Positions 29,762 through 38,554 of a stretch of DNA of 64,000 nucleotides are shown piece after piece; positions within the stretch are counted from its first letter, which is position 1, and each line of letters opens with the position of its first letter. A program made the translations under genes and the position numbers. Source of the DNA: Alphaproteobacteria bacterium (GTDB lineage Bacteria; Pseudomonadota; Alphaproteobacteria; DSM-16000; Inquilinaceae); contig JANQGH010000005.1 of NCBI GenBank assembly GCA_028277405.1, positions 34,392-98,391 on the forward strand. The letters are read 5' to 3'. The notes under the pieces are model-generated. The model was not told the origin of the DNA, searched no databases, and saw nothing but the letters and a program-made list of their open reading frames with translations.

Positions 29762-32017
29762 ATGAGTGATTTGCCCCTGCATGACGACCCGCTGGCCGCC
29801 CCGGCGCCCGTCGCCGACTACCCTTATCTTGCCGGCCTGAACCAGGCGCAACGCGAGGCGGTCGAGGCCTTGGACGGCCCGGTTCTGGTTCTCGCTGGCG
29901 CCGGGACGGGCAAGACGCGGGTCTTGACCACGCGGCTCGCCCACCTGCTGGTCACGCGCAAGGCCTTTCCGGGCCAGATCCTGGCGGTGACGTTCACCAA
30001 CAAGGCGGCGCGCGAAATGCGCGACCGCGTCGGCGACCTGCTCGGCGCGCCGATGGAGGGCTGGTGGCTCGGCACCTTTCACGCGCTGGCGGCCCGCATC
30101 CTGCGCCGTCATGCCGACCTGGTCGGGCTGAAGTCCAACTTCACGATCCTCGACACCGACGACCAGATCCGCCTGATCAAGCAGTTGCTGGAGGCGGAGA
30201 ACATCGACGCCAAGCGCTGGCCGGCCCGGCTGATACTGGGCGTCATCGAACGCTGGAAGGATCGCGGGCTGACGCCGGACAAGCTGAAGGCGGAAGATGC
30301 CGGCGACGTCGCCGGCGGCCGCATGGTTGAGCTCTACAAGGCCTATCAGGCGCGCCTGCAGGCGTTGAACGCCTGCGATTTCGGCGATTTGCTGTTGCAC
30401 AATCTGACCGTGTTCCAGGGCCATGCCGACATCCTGGCCCGCTACCACCAGCAGTTTCGCTATATCCTGGTCGACGAGTATCAAGACACGAACGTGGCCC
30501 AGTACCTCTGGCTGCGCCTCTTGGCCCAGGGCCACCGCAACCTCTGCTGCGTCGGCGACGACGACCAGTCGATCTATGGCTGGCGGGGGGCGGAGGTCGG
30601 CAACATTCTGCGGTTCGAGAGCGACTTCCCCGGCGCCAAGGTCATCCGTCTGGAACGCAACTACCGCTCCACCAGCCACATCTTGGGCGCGGCCTCCGGC
30701 CTGATCGCCAACAATCGCGGTCGGCTCGGCAAGACGCTTTACACCGAGATCGATGGCGGCGAGCCGGTAACCGTGCGCAGCATTTGGGACGGTGAGGAAG
30801 AGGCGCGCTGGATCGGCGACACGATCGAGGATCTGCAGCGCAAGAAGGTCGACCTGAACGACATTGCCGTGCTGGTTCGCGCCAGCTTTCAGATGCGCGA
30901 GTTCGAAGAACGGTTCATCACGCTGGGCCTGCCTTACCGCGTGGTCGGCGGCCCGCGCTTTTACGAGCGGATGGAGATCCGCGACGCCATGGCCTATCTC
31001 AGGGTCATCGCCCAGCCGGACGACGATCTGGCGTTCGAGCGCATCGTCAACACGCCAAAGCGCGGCATCGGCTCGGCGACCCTTCAGGCCCTGCACCAAC
31101 TGGCGCGCGCCGCCTCGATCCCGTTGACCGAGGCGGTCTGGCGCCTGGTCCAGACCGATGAGATCAAGCCGAAGGCGCGCGGTGCCCTGAACGCCCTGAT
31201 GCTCGACTTCGAACGCTGGCGGGAGATGGCAGCGCGGGCACCGCACACGGAGTTGGCCCAGACCGTACTGGACGAGTCCGGCTATACCGGCATGTGGCAG
31301 CAGGACAAGTCGCCCGAGGCGCCCGGCCGCTTAGAGAACCTGAAGGAACTGGTCGCCGGCATGGAGGAGTTCGAGAGCCTGGCCGGCTTCCTGGAACATG
31401 TCAGCTTGGTGATGGAGACGACCGACAACTCGGTCGGCGCACAGGTCAGCCTGATGACCCTGCACGCGGCCAAGGGGCTGGAGTTCGCCCATGTCTTCCT
31501 GCCCGGCTGGGAGGAGGGGGTGTTTCCCAACCAGCGGGCGATGGATGAGACGGGACTGGCAGGGCTGGAGGAGGAGCGGCGGCTGGCCTATGTCGGCCTG
31601 ACGCGGGCCAAGCAACGCGCCTATGTCTCGACCGCCGCCAATCGCCGCATTCATGGGCAGTGGACCTCGACCCTGCCGTCGCGCTTTGTCGAGGAACTGC
31701 CCGAACCGCACATCGTGCCGGACAGCGAGCCGGGCTTGGGCCGGGGGTTCGAGGCGCCGACCACGCTGTGGCGGGCGCCCCGGCAGACGGGCTTCATGCG
31801 CCGCGAGGCAGTGACCTTGGAGGGCGTGGCCTATGAGAGCGCGCCGCGCGACCGGCCGTCCCAGCCCTTCGGCCGCGGCGACCGGGTGTTTCACCAGAAA
31901 TTCGGCTACGGCACGGTCCAGGCCACCGACAACGACAAGCTGACCATCAATTTCGACCACAGCGGCGACAAAAAGGTCATGGACAGCTTTGTCGTGCCCG
32001 CCGATCAGGCCGGATGA
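29762..32017 (+). CDS. uvrD: ATP-dependent DNA helicase UvrD/PcrA
   Basis: Superfamily 1A 3'-5' helicase for nucleotide excision and mismatch repair and for clearing blocked forks. 751 residues. Ordered motifs: Q/Ia region LNQAQREAV near residue 28, Walker A AGAGTGKTRVL near 45, motif Ia FTNKAAREM, motif II VDEYQDTN near 239, motif III GDDDQSIYGWRGA near 265, motif IV RLERNYRS, motif V MTLHAAKGLEF near 566 and motif VI YVGLTRAK near 612. The C-terminal Tudor-like RNA-polymerase-binding module is also present (GDRVFHQKFGYGTV near 705). It may be PcrA-like; the two names are interchangeable here. Convergent with the DUF1501 gene. Confidence 0.94.
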   Translation: MSDLPLHDDPLAAPAPVADYPYLAGLNQAQREAVEALDGPVLVLAGAGTGKTRVLTTRLAHLLVTRKAFPGQILAVTFTNKAAREMRDRVGDLLGAPMEGWWLGTFHALAARILRRHADLVGLKSNFTILDTDDQIRLIKQLLEAENIDAKRWPARLILGVIERWKDRGLTPDKLKAEDAGDVAGGRMVELYKAYQARLQALNACDFGDLLLHNLTVFQGHADILARYHQQFRYILVDEYQDTNVAQYLWLRLLAQGHRNLCCVGDDDQSIYGWRGAEVGNILRFESDFPGAKVIRLERNYRSTSHILGAASGLIANNRGRLGKTLYTEIDGGEPVTVRSIWDGEEEARWIGDTIEDLQRKKVDLNDIAVLVRASFQMREFEERFITLGLPYRVVGGPRFYERMEIRDAMAYLRVIAQPDDDLAFERIVNTPKRGIGSATLQALHQLARAASIPLTEAVWRLVQTDEIKPKARGALNALMLDFERWREMAARAPHTELAQTVLDESGYTGMWQQDKSPEAPGRLENLKELVAGMEEFESLAGFLEHVSLVMETTDNSVGAQVSLMTLHAAKGLEFAHVFLPGWEEGVFPNQRAMDETGLAGLEEERRLAYVGLTRAKQRAYVSTAANRRIHGQWTSTLPSRFVEELPEPHIVPDSEPGLGRGFEAPTTLWRAPRQTGFMRREAVTLEGVAYESAPRDRPSQPFGRGDRVFHQKFGYGTVQATDNDKLTINFDHSGDKKVMDSFVVPADQAG

Positions 32018-32030
32018 TCAGCGATAAGCG

Positions 32031-33224
32031 CTAGACCAGCGCGTCGAGCGGACGCGCGCCAGCACTGTCCGGGAACACGAACCGCTCAAGATCGCCTATG
32101 GGCAGCCCGTAGTGGCTGGCCAGCACGCCCTTGAACAGCGCGCGTATGTCGGCGGTCGGCGCCAGATCGCGATCCTCGTAGAGCCGGTTTGTGCCCAGCC
32201 CTGGCCAGTCGGCCATCACCCGGCCACCGGCGACCGCGCCGCCGGCCAGGAAGGCCGCCGTCGCCGTGCCGTGATCGGTGCCGCCGCTGCCGTTTGGCCG
32301 CACCGTGCGGCCAAACTCGGTGACGATCACGATCGCCGTTTCCGGCCAGACGGGCGTCAATCCGGCCTTCAATCGCGCCAAGACCGCGTCCAGCCCGCCC
32401 AACGCCCGCGACAAAGCTCCGTTGACCGTGCCCTGTGCGATGTGCGTGTCCCAACCGGGCGCGTCCATCACGGCGATGCGCGGTCCGTCCTCGGCCGTCA
32501 GCATGCCGGCTGCCGTGTCGGCGAGTTGCAGATAGGCCTCCTGCCGTCCGCCGGCCGGCTCCGTGTCGCCCATGGCGGCGCCGGCCAGCAGGTTGGCGCG
32601 GCGGCCCTCCGCCAGCGCATCGCGGAACAGGGGGTCGCCAGCATAGACATGCGCCAAGCGGTCGAGTAGGCCGAGATCGGCGGAGGGTAGGGCGGACGGC
32701 GCCCACGACATAACGGGCGTCTCGCCGCGCAGCACCAGCGGCACGGATTGGCCGACCGCCAGCCCCAGCCGCTGCTCGCCGCCGATCACCGAGAGGGTAC
32801 GGTTCAGCCAGCCGTCCGGGCTGGACCCCAGGCGGCTGTCGCCGGCCTCAAGCAGGTCTTGCCCGTCGAAATGGGACCGCTCGCGATAGGGCGAGGCGAC
32901 CGCGTGCAGGGCCAGCGCGTCGCCCCGTCGATACCAGTCGTGCAGTGTGGCCAGTGCGGGATGCAGGCCGAAAAACCCGTCGAGATCGAGCACGCCGTCC
33001 TCGCGATCCGGCGGCGCCAGGGCCAGATCCCCGCGCAGAGACCGGTAATCCGGATCGGCGTACGGCACGACCGTCGACAGCCCGTCCATGCCGCCGCGCA
33101 AGATGATCAGCACCAGGCGCTTTTCCGTCGGCGCGTTGGCCAGGACCAGCCGCGTGGGCAGGGCGCCGACCGCCAGCCCGCAGGCGGCGCCGGCCAAGAG
33201 ATGCCGTCGGGTCAGATCGACCAT
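32031..33224 (-). CDS. exported DUF1501 protein
   Basis: 397 residues from the ATG at 33224 with AGGAG 6 bp ahead. The N-terminus is a twin-arginine signal (TRRHLLAGAACGLAVGALP), as usual for DUF1501 proteins, which have an alkaline-phosphatase/sulfatase-like fold. Family motifs: LVLIILRGGMDGLSTVVPYADPDY near residue 38, the HAVASPYRERSHFDGQDLLEAG segment with putative metal ligands, and IVIVTEFGRTVRPNGSGGTDHGTA near residue 310. Enzymatic activity of the family is not established. It follows the DUF1800 gene with a 2-nt gap, so the two are translationally linked; this pair commonly travels together. Confidence 0.88.
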   Translation of the reverse strand: MVDLTRRHLLAGAACGLAVGALPTRLVLANAPTEKRLVLIILRGGMDGLSTVVPYADPDYRSLRGDLALAPPDREDGVLDLDGFFGLHPALATLHDWYRRGDALALHAVASPYRERSHFDGQDLLEAGDSRLGSSPDGWLNRTLSVIGGEQRLGLAVGQSVPLVLRGETPVMSWAPSALPSADLGLLDRLAHVYAGDPLFRDALAEGRRANLLAGAAMGDTEPAGGRQEAYLQLADTAAGMLTAEDGPRIAVMDAPGWDTHIAQGTVNGALSRALGGLDAVLARLKAGLTPVWPETAIVIVTEFGRTVRPNGSGGTDHGTATAAFLAGGAVAGGRVMADWPGLGTNRLYEDRDLAPTADIRALFKGVLASHYGLPIGDLERFVFPDSAGARPLDALV

Positions 33225-33226
33225 GT

Positions 33227-34537
33227 CTATCTCCTTTGAAATTCCGGGCTGCTGAGCACCAGGGCGATGCCTTCCAGCGCGCTTGGCGCGCCGTCGACGT
33301 GGAACTGGGTGGTGGCCGAGACCAAAGGGCCGACCGCCGTTTCCAGCAGTTGCCTGGGGTCCATGGCCCGCTCCGCCAGGCCGGCGACTGCGACCGACCA
33401 ATCGATGCGCCGCATCAGCGCCTCTGGCCCCAGCCAGCCGGCGGCGTCATCGGGCCAGCCAGCGGGGGATGGGGCGGTCCAGGGCACCTGGCCCAGCAAA
33501 CGCAGGGTCGCGGCGGTCCGGTCGTCCGCCTCGCGGACATCGAAGGCGCGCAGGGCCGCGATCAGCAGATCGTTCGGCGTCCGCACCTTGGTCAGATGCG
33601 GCTGCCAGGCCTCGGGCAGATCGATCAACGTGCGATAGACGGCGGCCAGATCGCCGTCGGCGTCCAAGAAGGTTTGGGACAGCGCCTCGATCGCCGAAGC
33701 GGGTGGATCGTCGGCGATGAAATGGCGGGCCAGCTTCGTCGCGATATGGCGCGCGGTCGACGGATGGGTGGCCAGCATGGCCAGCGCCGCCTCGCCCTCG
33801 GCCTGGCCGCCTTGGGCGAACAGGCGGCCCAGCAGCACCTTGTTGCCCGGCTCGTGGGCCAGATCGTGGTAGCGGAACGTTCCGGGGTCCGGATCGCGCA
33901 GCCGGCTGACACTCCACCCGGTCAGGATTTGCGCCAGCGCAATGACATCGTCCTGTGTGTAGCCTCCGTCGACGCCGAGCGTGTGCAGTTCCAGCAACTC
34001 CCGCGCCAGATTCTCGTTCAGGCCGCGACCCGTTCGCCGCCCGGCCGGGGAGTTCGGCCCGAACGAGATCACGTTGTCGAGATAAAGCAGCATGGCCGGG
34101 TGGTGCACCACGGCGCTCAGCATGTCGGCGAACCGGCCGGTGACGTGCGGGCGAATCGCTTCATCCTCAAACGGCTTGGCCAGGCTGGTGACCTGGGGCC
34201 GGTTGACGGCCACGGTAAAATGGTTGGCCCAGAAATGCACCAGCCGCTCGGCAAACGGCGTTTCGGTTCGGATGGCAGTGTTGATGCGCTGGTGGACGTC
34301 GGCGCGGACCTGGCGGCGCACCTGTTCGCGAAAGCTGGTTTGCGCCGTGCCGGCCTCCCGTGCCTCCAAGAACGCCACCAGCCGGTCCTGGTGGCCGACG
34401 CTTGATGAGCGGTCGGCGCCGTTGGTGATGTTCTCGATCAGCCAGCCGGTGGGATAGGCCGACAAGGCGTCGATCTCTCCCGTCCGTGGCCCAAGGCCAA
34501 ATCGGACCAACGCGTGGGCGGCATCGATGCGTGACAT
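33227..34537 (-). CDS. DUF1800 domain protein
   Basis: 436 residues from the ATG at 34537 (MSRIDAAHALVRFGLGPRTGEIDAL), preferred over the longer frame. DUF1800 features: AHALVRFGLGP at the N-terminus, RLVHFWANHFTVAV near 115, HPAMLLYLDN near 160, NENLARELLELHTLGVDGGYTQDDVIALAQILTGW near 190, and the ATKLARHFIADDP segment near 285. No signal peptide is evident, unlike its DUF1501 partner with which it is coupled (2-nt gap). The biochemical role of the pair is unknown; my inference is a jointly working cell-envelope module. Confidence 0.87.
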   Translation of the reverse strand: MSRIDAAHALVRFGLGPRTGEIDALSAYPTGWLIENITNGADRSSSVGHQDRLVAFLEAREAGTAQTSFREQVRRQVRADVHQRINTAIRTETPFAERLVHFWANHFTVAVNRPQVTSLAKPFEDEAIRPHVTGRFADMLSAVVHHPAMLLYLDNVISFGPNSPAGRRTGRGLNENLARELLELHTLGVDGGYTQDDVIALAQILTGWSVSRLRDPDPGTFRYHDLAHEPGNKVLLGRLFAQGGQAEGEAALAMLATHPSTARHIATKLARHFIADDPPASAIEALSQTFLDADGDLAAVYRTLIDLPEAWQPHLTKVRTPNDLLIAALRAFDVREADDRTAATLRLLGQVPWTAPSPAGWPDDAAGWLGPEALMRRIDWSVAVAGLAERAMDPRQLLETAVGPLVSATTQFHVDGAPSALEGIALVLSSPEFQRR

Positions 34538-34639
34538 GGTCTTGCACTCCCGCAGTCGGCCTGGGATGGTCGCGGCCGTTTTGAGTTCGAACGGGACAAC
34601 AGGCAAAACCCGTCGCGTTTTTTTGAGAGGAGCGGGACC

Positions 34640-35554
34640 ATGCGGTTTGGGCGAACGGTGCCGAGCGCATCGGAAGAGAGGACCGTCTGGGCCGTGCGCT
34701 TGATCGCGCCGGCCGCCCTGACCCCCGCGATCGAACGCCTGTTCGAGGACGGCTTCGTCTCGCTGTCGGTCTTTGAGGCGGACGAGGCGGGAAGCGTCGC
34801 GGCGGAGGCCTGCGCGACCGAACCGCCCGATCGCGCCATGCTGGAGGCCGCGCTGGCGGTGGCGGCCAAATCGGCCGGTCTGGCGCCGCCGCCGCTGCAG
34901 ATCGAAAAACTGCCTGCCACCGATTGGTTGGCGGCCAGCTATGCCGCCTTTCCGCCGTTAACCGTCGGACGCTTCTACATTCACGGCTCGCACGATCTAG
35001 AACCTGCGCCGGCGGGCAAGATCGGCCTGTGCATCGATGCCGCGACCGCGTTCGGCTCCGGCGAGCACCCGACGACCGCGGGCTGCCTGATCGCGATCGA
35101 TCGGCTGGCGAAACGGCTTCAGCCGACGCGAATGCTGGACATGGGCTGCGGCACGGGGATCCTGGCGTTCGCCATGGCGCGCCGCTTCGGGCGCCCGGTC
35201 GTGGCGGCCGATATCGATGCGGAATCGGTGCGCGTTGCGCGCGTCAACACGCAGGTGAACCGCCTACAGGGGCGGGTCCGGACGATCCTCAGCGCGGGGT
35301 ATGGCAACCCGGCGGTCGAGGCGGGCGGGCCCTACGATCTGATCGTGTCGAACATTCTGGCGCGCCCGCTGTGTCAGATGGCCGGCGATTTGAGGCGCCA
35401 TTTGGCGCCGGGTGGCACGGCGGTTTTGGCCGGCCTGTTGGACCGGCAAGAGGCGCAAGTGCTGTCGGCCCACCGCGCGCATGGCCTTCATCTCACCGCT
35501 CGGATCAGGGTCGGTGTCTGGCCAACCCTGATCCTGCGGGCCGGGCGGCATTAA
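34640..35554 (+). CDS. prmA: ribosomal protein L11 methyltransferase
   Basis: SAM-dependent enzyme that trimethylates ribosomal protein L11. 304 residues: an N-terminal substrate-recognition domain (VRLIAPAALTPAIERLFEDGFVSLSVFE) and a C-terminal class I methyltransferase with DAATAFGSGEHPTTAGCL near 134, motif I MLDMGCGTGILAFAMARR near 163 and the active-site motif DLIVSNILARPL near 234. The ATG is preceded by GAGAGGAG. Its stop codon overlaps by 4 nt the stop of the convergent DUF1127 gene. Confidence 0.93.
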   Translation: MRFGRTVPSASEERTVWAVRLIAPAALTPAIERLFEDGFVSLSVFEADEAGSVAAEACATEPPDRAMLEAALAVAAKSAGLAPPPLQIEKLPATDWLAASYAAFPPLTVGRFYIHGSHDLEPAPAGKIGLCIDAATAFGSGEHPTTAGCLIAIDRLAKRLQPTRMLDMGCGTGILAFAMARRFGRPVVAADIDAESVRVARVNTQVNRLQGRVRTILSAGYGNPAVEAGGPYDLIVSNILARPLCQMAGDLRRHLAPGGTAVLAGLLDRQEAQVLSAHRAHGLHLTARIRVGVWPTLILRAGRH

Positions 35555-35814
35555 GCGGCGCCGGAAATCTGGTTGCGGTTTCGATTGGCTGCCTCGACGA
35601 GGCTACGTCGGATCGCGCCTTCAGGCAGGACTTCTTCAAGCTTCTCGGGTCCCTGCCAAATCACGGTTTCGACAAGGCCGCGGGTCAGGCCGATATCCTC
35701 GAGCTGACGGTCGGTCATGCTCATCAGTTCCAGATAGGCGTCACCGCGTTCACGGGCCTGCCGGCCGATGCCAAGGGCGCGGGCCAGCGGGTTCAATAGG
35801 GCTGCAAGCAGCAT
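35551..35814 (-). CDS. DUF1127 small protein (copy 1)
   Basis: 87 residues from the ATG at 35814, behind a strong AAAGGAG. The DUF1127 core is MTDRQLEDIGLTRGLVETVI near residues 30-50, preceded by a basic amphipathic helix (NPLARALGIGRQARERGDAYLEL) and followed by an acidic, then arginine-rich tail. Characterised alphaproteobacterial members are small RNA-linked proteins affecting RNA turnover and phosphate or stress metabolism; that is family knowledge, not shown here. Overlaps the prmA stop by 4 nt. One of four copies in this window. Confidence 0.8.
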   Translation of the reverse strand: MLLAALLNPLARALGIGRQARERGDAYLELMSMTDRQLEDIGLTRGLVETVIWQGPEKLEEVLPEGAIRRSLVEAANRNRNQISGAA

Positions 35815-36036
35815 GGTTCGTTGTCTCCTTTCCAAAGGATGAGACGGTGTCTGTCCCGGTCGCGCCGGGACTGCGGTTTTTGATGCCTGGTGGGTGCCGA
35901 CGCTCGTTCGTCGATCACGGCTTTACAATGGGCTATTGGGCGCCCTTGAGAATCCACAAACTGCGCAATGCTGCGCTGCAACATCGGCATGCGATTTGGC
36001 ACGGCGTTGCTGCCAACGTCATGGACTCTCAAGCAA

Positions 36037-36076
36037 AAATGGATACGCGAGCCGTCCCGTGCGGGGCGGCTCGCGT
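36037..36076 (-). terminator. intrinsic terminator of the second DUF1127 gene
   Basis: The 338-bp gap between the two DUF1127 genes (35815-36152) holds one strong element. ACGCGAGCCG (36045-36054) pairs perfectly with CGGCTCGCGT (36067-36076); inside, T-G and CCC/GGG extend the stem to 14 pairs around the loop GTGC. On the minus strand the stem is followed by ATCCATTTTTGC, giving a U-tract. It lies 77 bp downstream of the gene ending at 36153. The remaining gap shows no gene. Confidence 0.7.
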
Positions 36077-36152
36077 TCCGGTCGCCGGCGCCGTCCAGGG
36101 AGGAGGAAGACGGCTGCCGGCGACAAACTCTTGGGCCTTGAGGCCTTAGGCT

Positions 36153-36404
36153 TCAGGCGGCCTTTGCCGGGCGCGCGTTTGCGTTGGCGCTTTGGATCGC
36201 GCCGTCGGGGCACACGGTCCGAACGGCGTCCGGCCCGCCCAGAACCACGGCGCGCACCGTGCCATGGGTCAAGCCGATATCCTCAAGCTGACGCTCGGTC
36301 AGCCGGCTGAGCTGATCGTAAGTGTTGCGCTGGCGCTTGGTGAACTCGTCCATGCCGAAAACGACACCGACGCGATTGAGTAGGGTCGAGATATTCATGT
36401 TCAT
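36153..36404 (-). CDS. DUF1127 small protein (copy 2)
   Basis: 83 residues from the ATG at 36404 (MNMNISTLLNRVG); a second ATG at 36398 is possible. The ribosome site GAAAGGGA lies 9 bp ahead. The DUF1127 core is LTERQLEDIGLTHGTVRAVV, preceded by a basic helix (DEFTKRQRNTYDQLSR), followed by VLGGPDAVRTVCPDGAIQ and an alanine/asparagine-rich end. It is the closest relative in the window of copy 1 (shared RQLEDIGLT and a PDGAI/PEGAI-type tail), 340 bp away on the same strand, which suggests a tandem duplication. Followed by its own terminator. Confidence 0.8.
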   Translation of the reverse strand: MNMNISTLLNRVGVVFGMDEFTKRQRNTYDQLSRLTERQLEDIGLTHGTVRAVVLGGPDAVRTVCPDGAIQSANANARPAKAA

Positions 36405-36739
36405 TATGTGGGTCCCTTTCCTAAAAGGGGGTTGCGGCCAGTTGGGGTCCTCACCAACCACCTCGACTATGTGTTTTGAGGCTTCGGCTGCGACATTACC
36501 CGGTCCATCATTGGGTTGTCCGTCGTACGGGGTCCTTCGGTCGTTCCGTCGACGCGCCAGAGATAGTCCCGATCGCCGAAAACACATCGCTCTTTGTTGC
36601 GGTGCAGCATTGACCTTTCCGCATGGCAATGGGCATTGCTTCTGCATCGGCTGTGCCATGCGCCGGGCCAGCTTGCATGCGTCCGCCGCTGCCCGTAGCT
36701 TGGCCGCCGCCCCTTGACGACAAGAGACAGGCCGCACCC
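36405..36739. other. intergenic region between divergent DUF1127 and M24 peptidase genes
   Basis: 335 bp without a convincing gene. It must hold the divergent promoters of the DUF1127 gene (leftward) and the aminopeptidase gene (rightward). The only structure I see is a small perfect inverted repeat, GCATTG-type arms GCAATG (36626-36631) and CATTGC (36634-36639) around GG. The aminopeptidase reading frame stays open back to about 36623, but this part has no homology-like features and looks non-coding. Confidence 0.4.
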
Positions 36740-38554
36740 ATGCCGGACGCCTCAGACGCGATGAAGACCGACCATGCCGACCGTTTGACCAGGCTGCGCG
36801 CCGCGTTGGCGGGCCAGGGTCTCGACGGCTTTGTCGTGCCCATGTCGGACGTCAACCTCAGCGAGGCGATCCCGGACGGTGCGCGCCGGATCGAATGGCT
36901 CAGCGGCTTTGGCGGCTCCGCCGGCGTGATCGTCGTGCTTGCCGATAAGGCGGCCATCTTTGTTGACGGTCGCTACACGGTACAGGTTGCCGAACAGGTG
37001 GATAGCGGCCTTTTCGAGATCCACCATTTGATTGAGGAGCCGCACCTGGAATGGGTGGTCCAGCAACTGCCGAAGGGTGGCAAGCTGGGTTACGACCCGC
37101 ATCTGCACACGCCGCGTTGGGTCAACAGGGCCGACGCGGCGTTGGAGCGGGCGGGTAGCACCCTGGTCGCGGTGGCGTCGAACCCGATCGACGATCTGTG
37201 GGCGGATCAGCCCCCGCCACCCTTGGCGCCCATCGTGCCGCATCCGGAGAGCTACGCCGGCAAGTCCTCGGCCGACAAACGGCGGGAGGTGAGCGCGCAG
37301 TTGGCCAAGGACGGCGTCGACGCGGCGGTGCTGGGCGCGCCGGATTCGATCGCCTGGCTGTTGAACATCCGCGGCGCCGACACGCCGAACACGCCCTTGG
37401 CGCTGTCCTTCGCGATCCTGGGCAAGGACGGCCTGGTCGACTGGTTCGTCGCGCCGGAGAAGCTGACCGACGCGCTGCCGCCGCATCTCGGCAACCAGGT
37501 CGGCATCGAGGCGCCGGACGCCTTGGGCGCGGCCTTGGACAGGCTGGGCCAGGACGGCAAGCGGGTCGCCATCGATCCCGCTTCCGTCAACGCCTGGATC
37601 GCGCAACGGCTGAAGCAGGCCGGCGCCAAGGTCGTCCGGTCGGCCGATCCTTGCGAGCTGCCGAAGGCCCGCAAGAACGCGGTCGAACTGCAAGGCGCGA
37701 GGGCGGCGCATTTGCGCGACGGTGCGGTCATGGCCAGGTTCCTGGCCTGGCTTGCCGATGTCGGCCCGACCGGCACCATCACGGAACTCGACGCCTCAAA
37801 GCACCTGCACGACCTGCGGGCGGCCGATCCGATGTGCAAGGATGACAGCTTCGAGGCGATTTCCGCCTTCGGCGCCCATGCCGCACTGGCCCACTATCGG
37901 GTGTCGCCGGAAAGCGACGCGACGCTGGAGGCCGGCAATGTCTATCTGGTCGACAGCGGCGGCCAGTATCTCGACGGCACGACGGACATCACGCGCACGA
38001 TCGGCCTCGGCGAGGTCGGCGACGAGATCAAGCGCGCCTTCACGCTGGTGCTGAAAGGTCATATCGCGATCGCCACCGCGAGGTTCCCGACGGGGACCGG
38101 CGGCCCGCAAATCGATGTGCTGGCGCGCCAGGCGCTGTGGCAAGCGGGCCTCGATTACGATCACGGCACGGGCCACGGCGTCGGCAGCTATCTCAGCGTC
38201 CATGAGGGTCCAGCCCGCATCTCCAAGGCGCCGAACATGGTGGCGATGGAGCCTGGCATGATCCTGTCGAACGAGCCCGGCTACTACAAGGCGGGCGCGT
38301 ACGGCATCCGGACCGAGAATCTGGTCGCCGTCATACCCTGTGCGGAACTGGCGGAGGCGGAAAAGCCGTTCCTGTCCTTCGAGACGCTGACCCTGGCGCC
38401 GATCGACCGCGCACTGGTGCTGCCGGACCTGCTGACCGCCGACGAGCGTGCCTGGTTCGACGCTTATCACGCCCGCGTGCGCGCCGAGATCGGGCCGCTG
38501 GTCGAGGGCGAGGTCCGGGCCTGGCTGGACGCGGCGACCGAACCGCTGGCATGA
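36740..38554 (+). CDS. M24-family aminopeptidase P (Xaa-Pro aminopeptidase)
   Basis: Dinuclear metallopeptidase that removes N-terminal residues preceding proline. About 604 residues from the ATG at 36740; ATG at 36761 is also plausible. This is the long, three-domain form: two creatinase-like N-terminal domains (LRAALAGQGLDGFVVPMSDVNLSEA; a second around residues 170-300 with SIAWLLNIRGADTP) and a C-terminal pita-bread catalytic domain. Metal ligands by position are D405, D416, H479, E512 and E526 (in VDSGGQY, TTDITRT, GHGVGSY, SNEPGYY and RTENL). It is coupled to the next gene by an ATGA overlap, so both may act in peptide recycling. Confidence 0.92.
   Translation: MPDASDAMKTDHADRLTRLRAALAGQGLDGFVVPMSDVNLSEAIPDGARRIEWLSGFGGSAGVIVVLADKAAIFVDGRYTVQVAEQVDSGLFEIHHLIEEPHLEWVVQQLPKGGKLGYDPHLHTPRWVNRADAALERAGSTLVAVASNPIDDLWADQPPPPLAPIVPHPESYAGKSSADKRREVSAQLAKDGVDAAVLGAPDSIAWLLNIRGADTPNTPLALSFAILGKDGLVDWFVAPEKLTDALPPHLGNQVGIEAPDALGAALDRLGQDGKRVAIDPASVNAWIAQRLKQAGAKVVRSADPCELPKARKNAVELQGARAAHLRDGAVMARFLAWLADVGPTGTITELDASKHLHDLRAADPMCKDDSFEAISAFGAHAALAHYRVSPESDATLEAGNVYLVDSGGQYLDGTTDITRTIGLGEVGDEIKRAFTLVLKGHIAIATARFPTGTGGPQIDVLARQALWQAGLDYDHGTGHGVGSYLSVHEGPARISKAPNMVAMEPGMILSNEPGYYKAGAYGIRTENLVAVIPCAELAEAEKPFLSFETLTLAPIDRALVLPDLLTADERAWFDAYHARVRAEIGPLVEGEVRAWLDAATEPLA

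Noticed and set aside
36623..36739. N-terminal extension of the M24 aminopeptidase
   Set aside because: The extra 39 residues are proline/alanine-rich and unlike the family; the ATG at 36740 aligns with the creatinase N-terminal domain.
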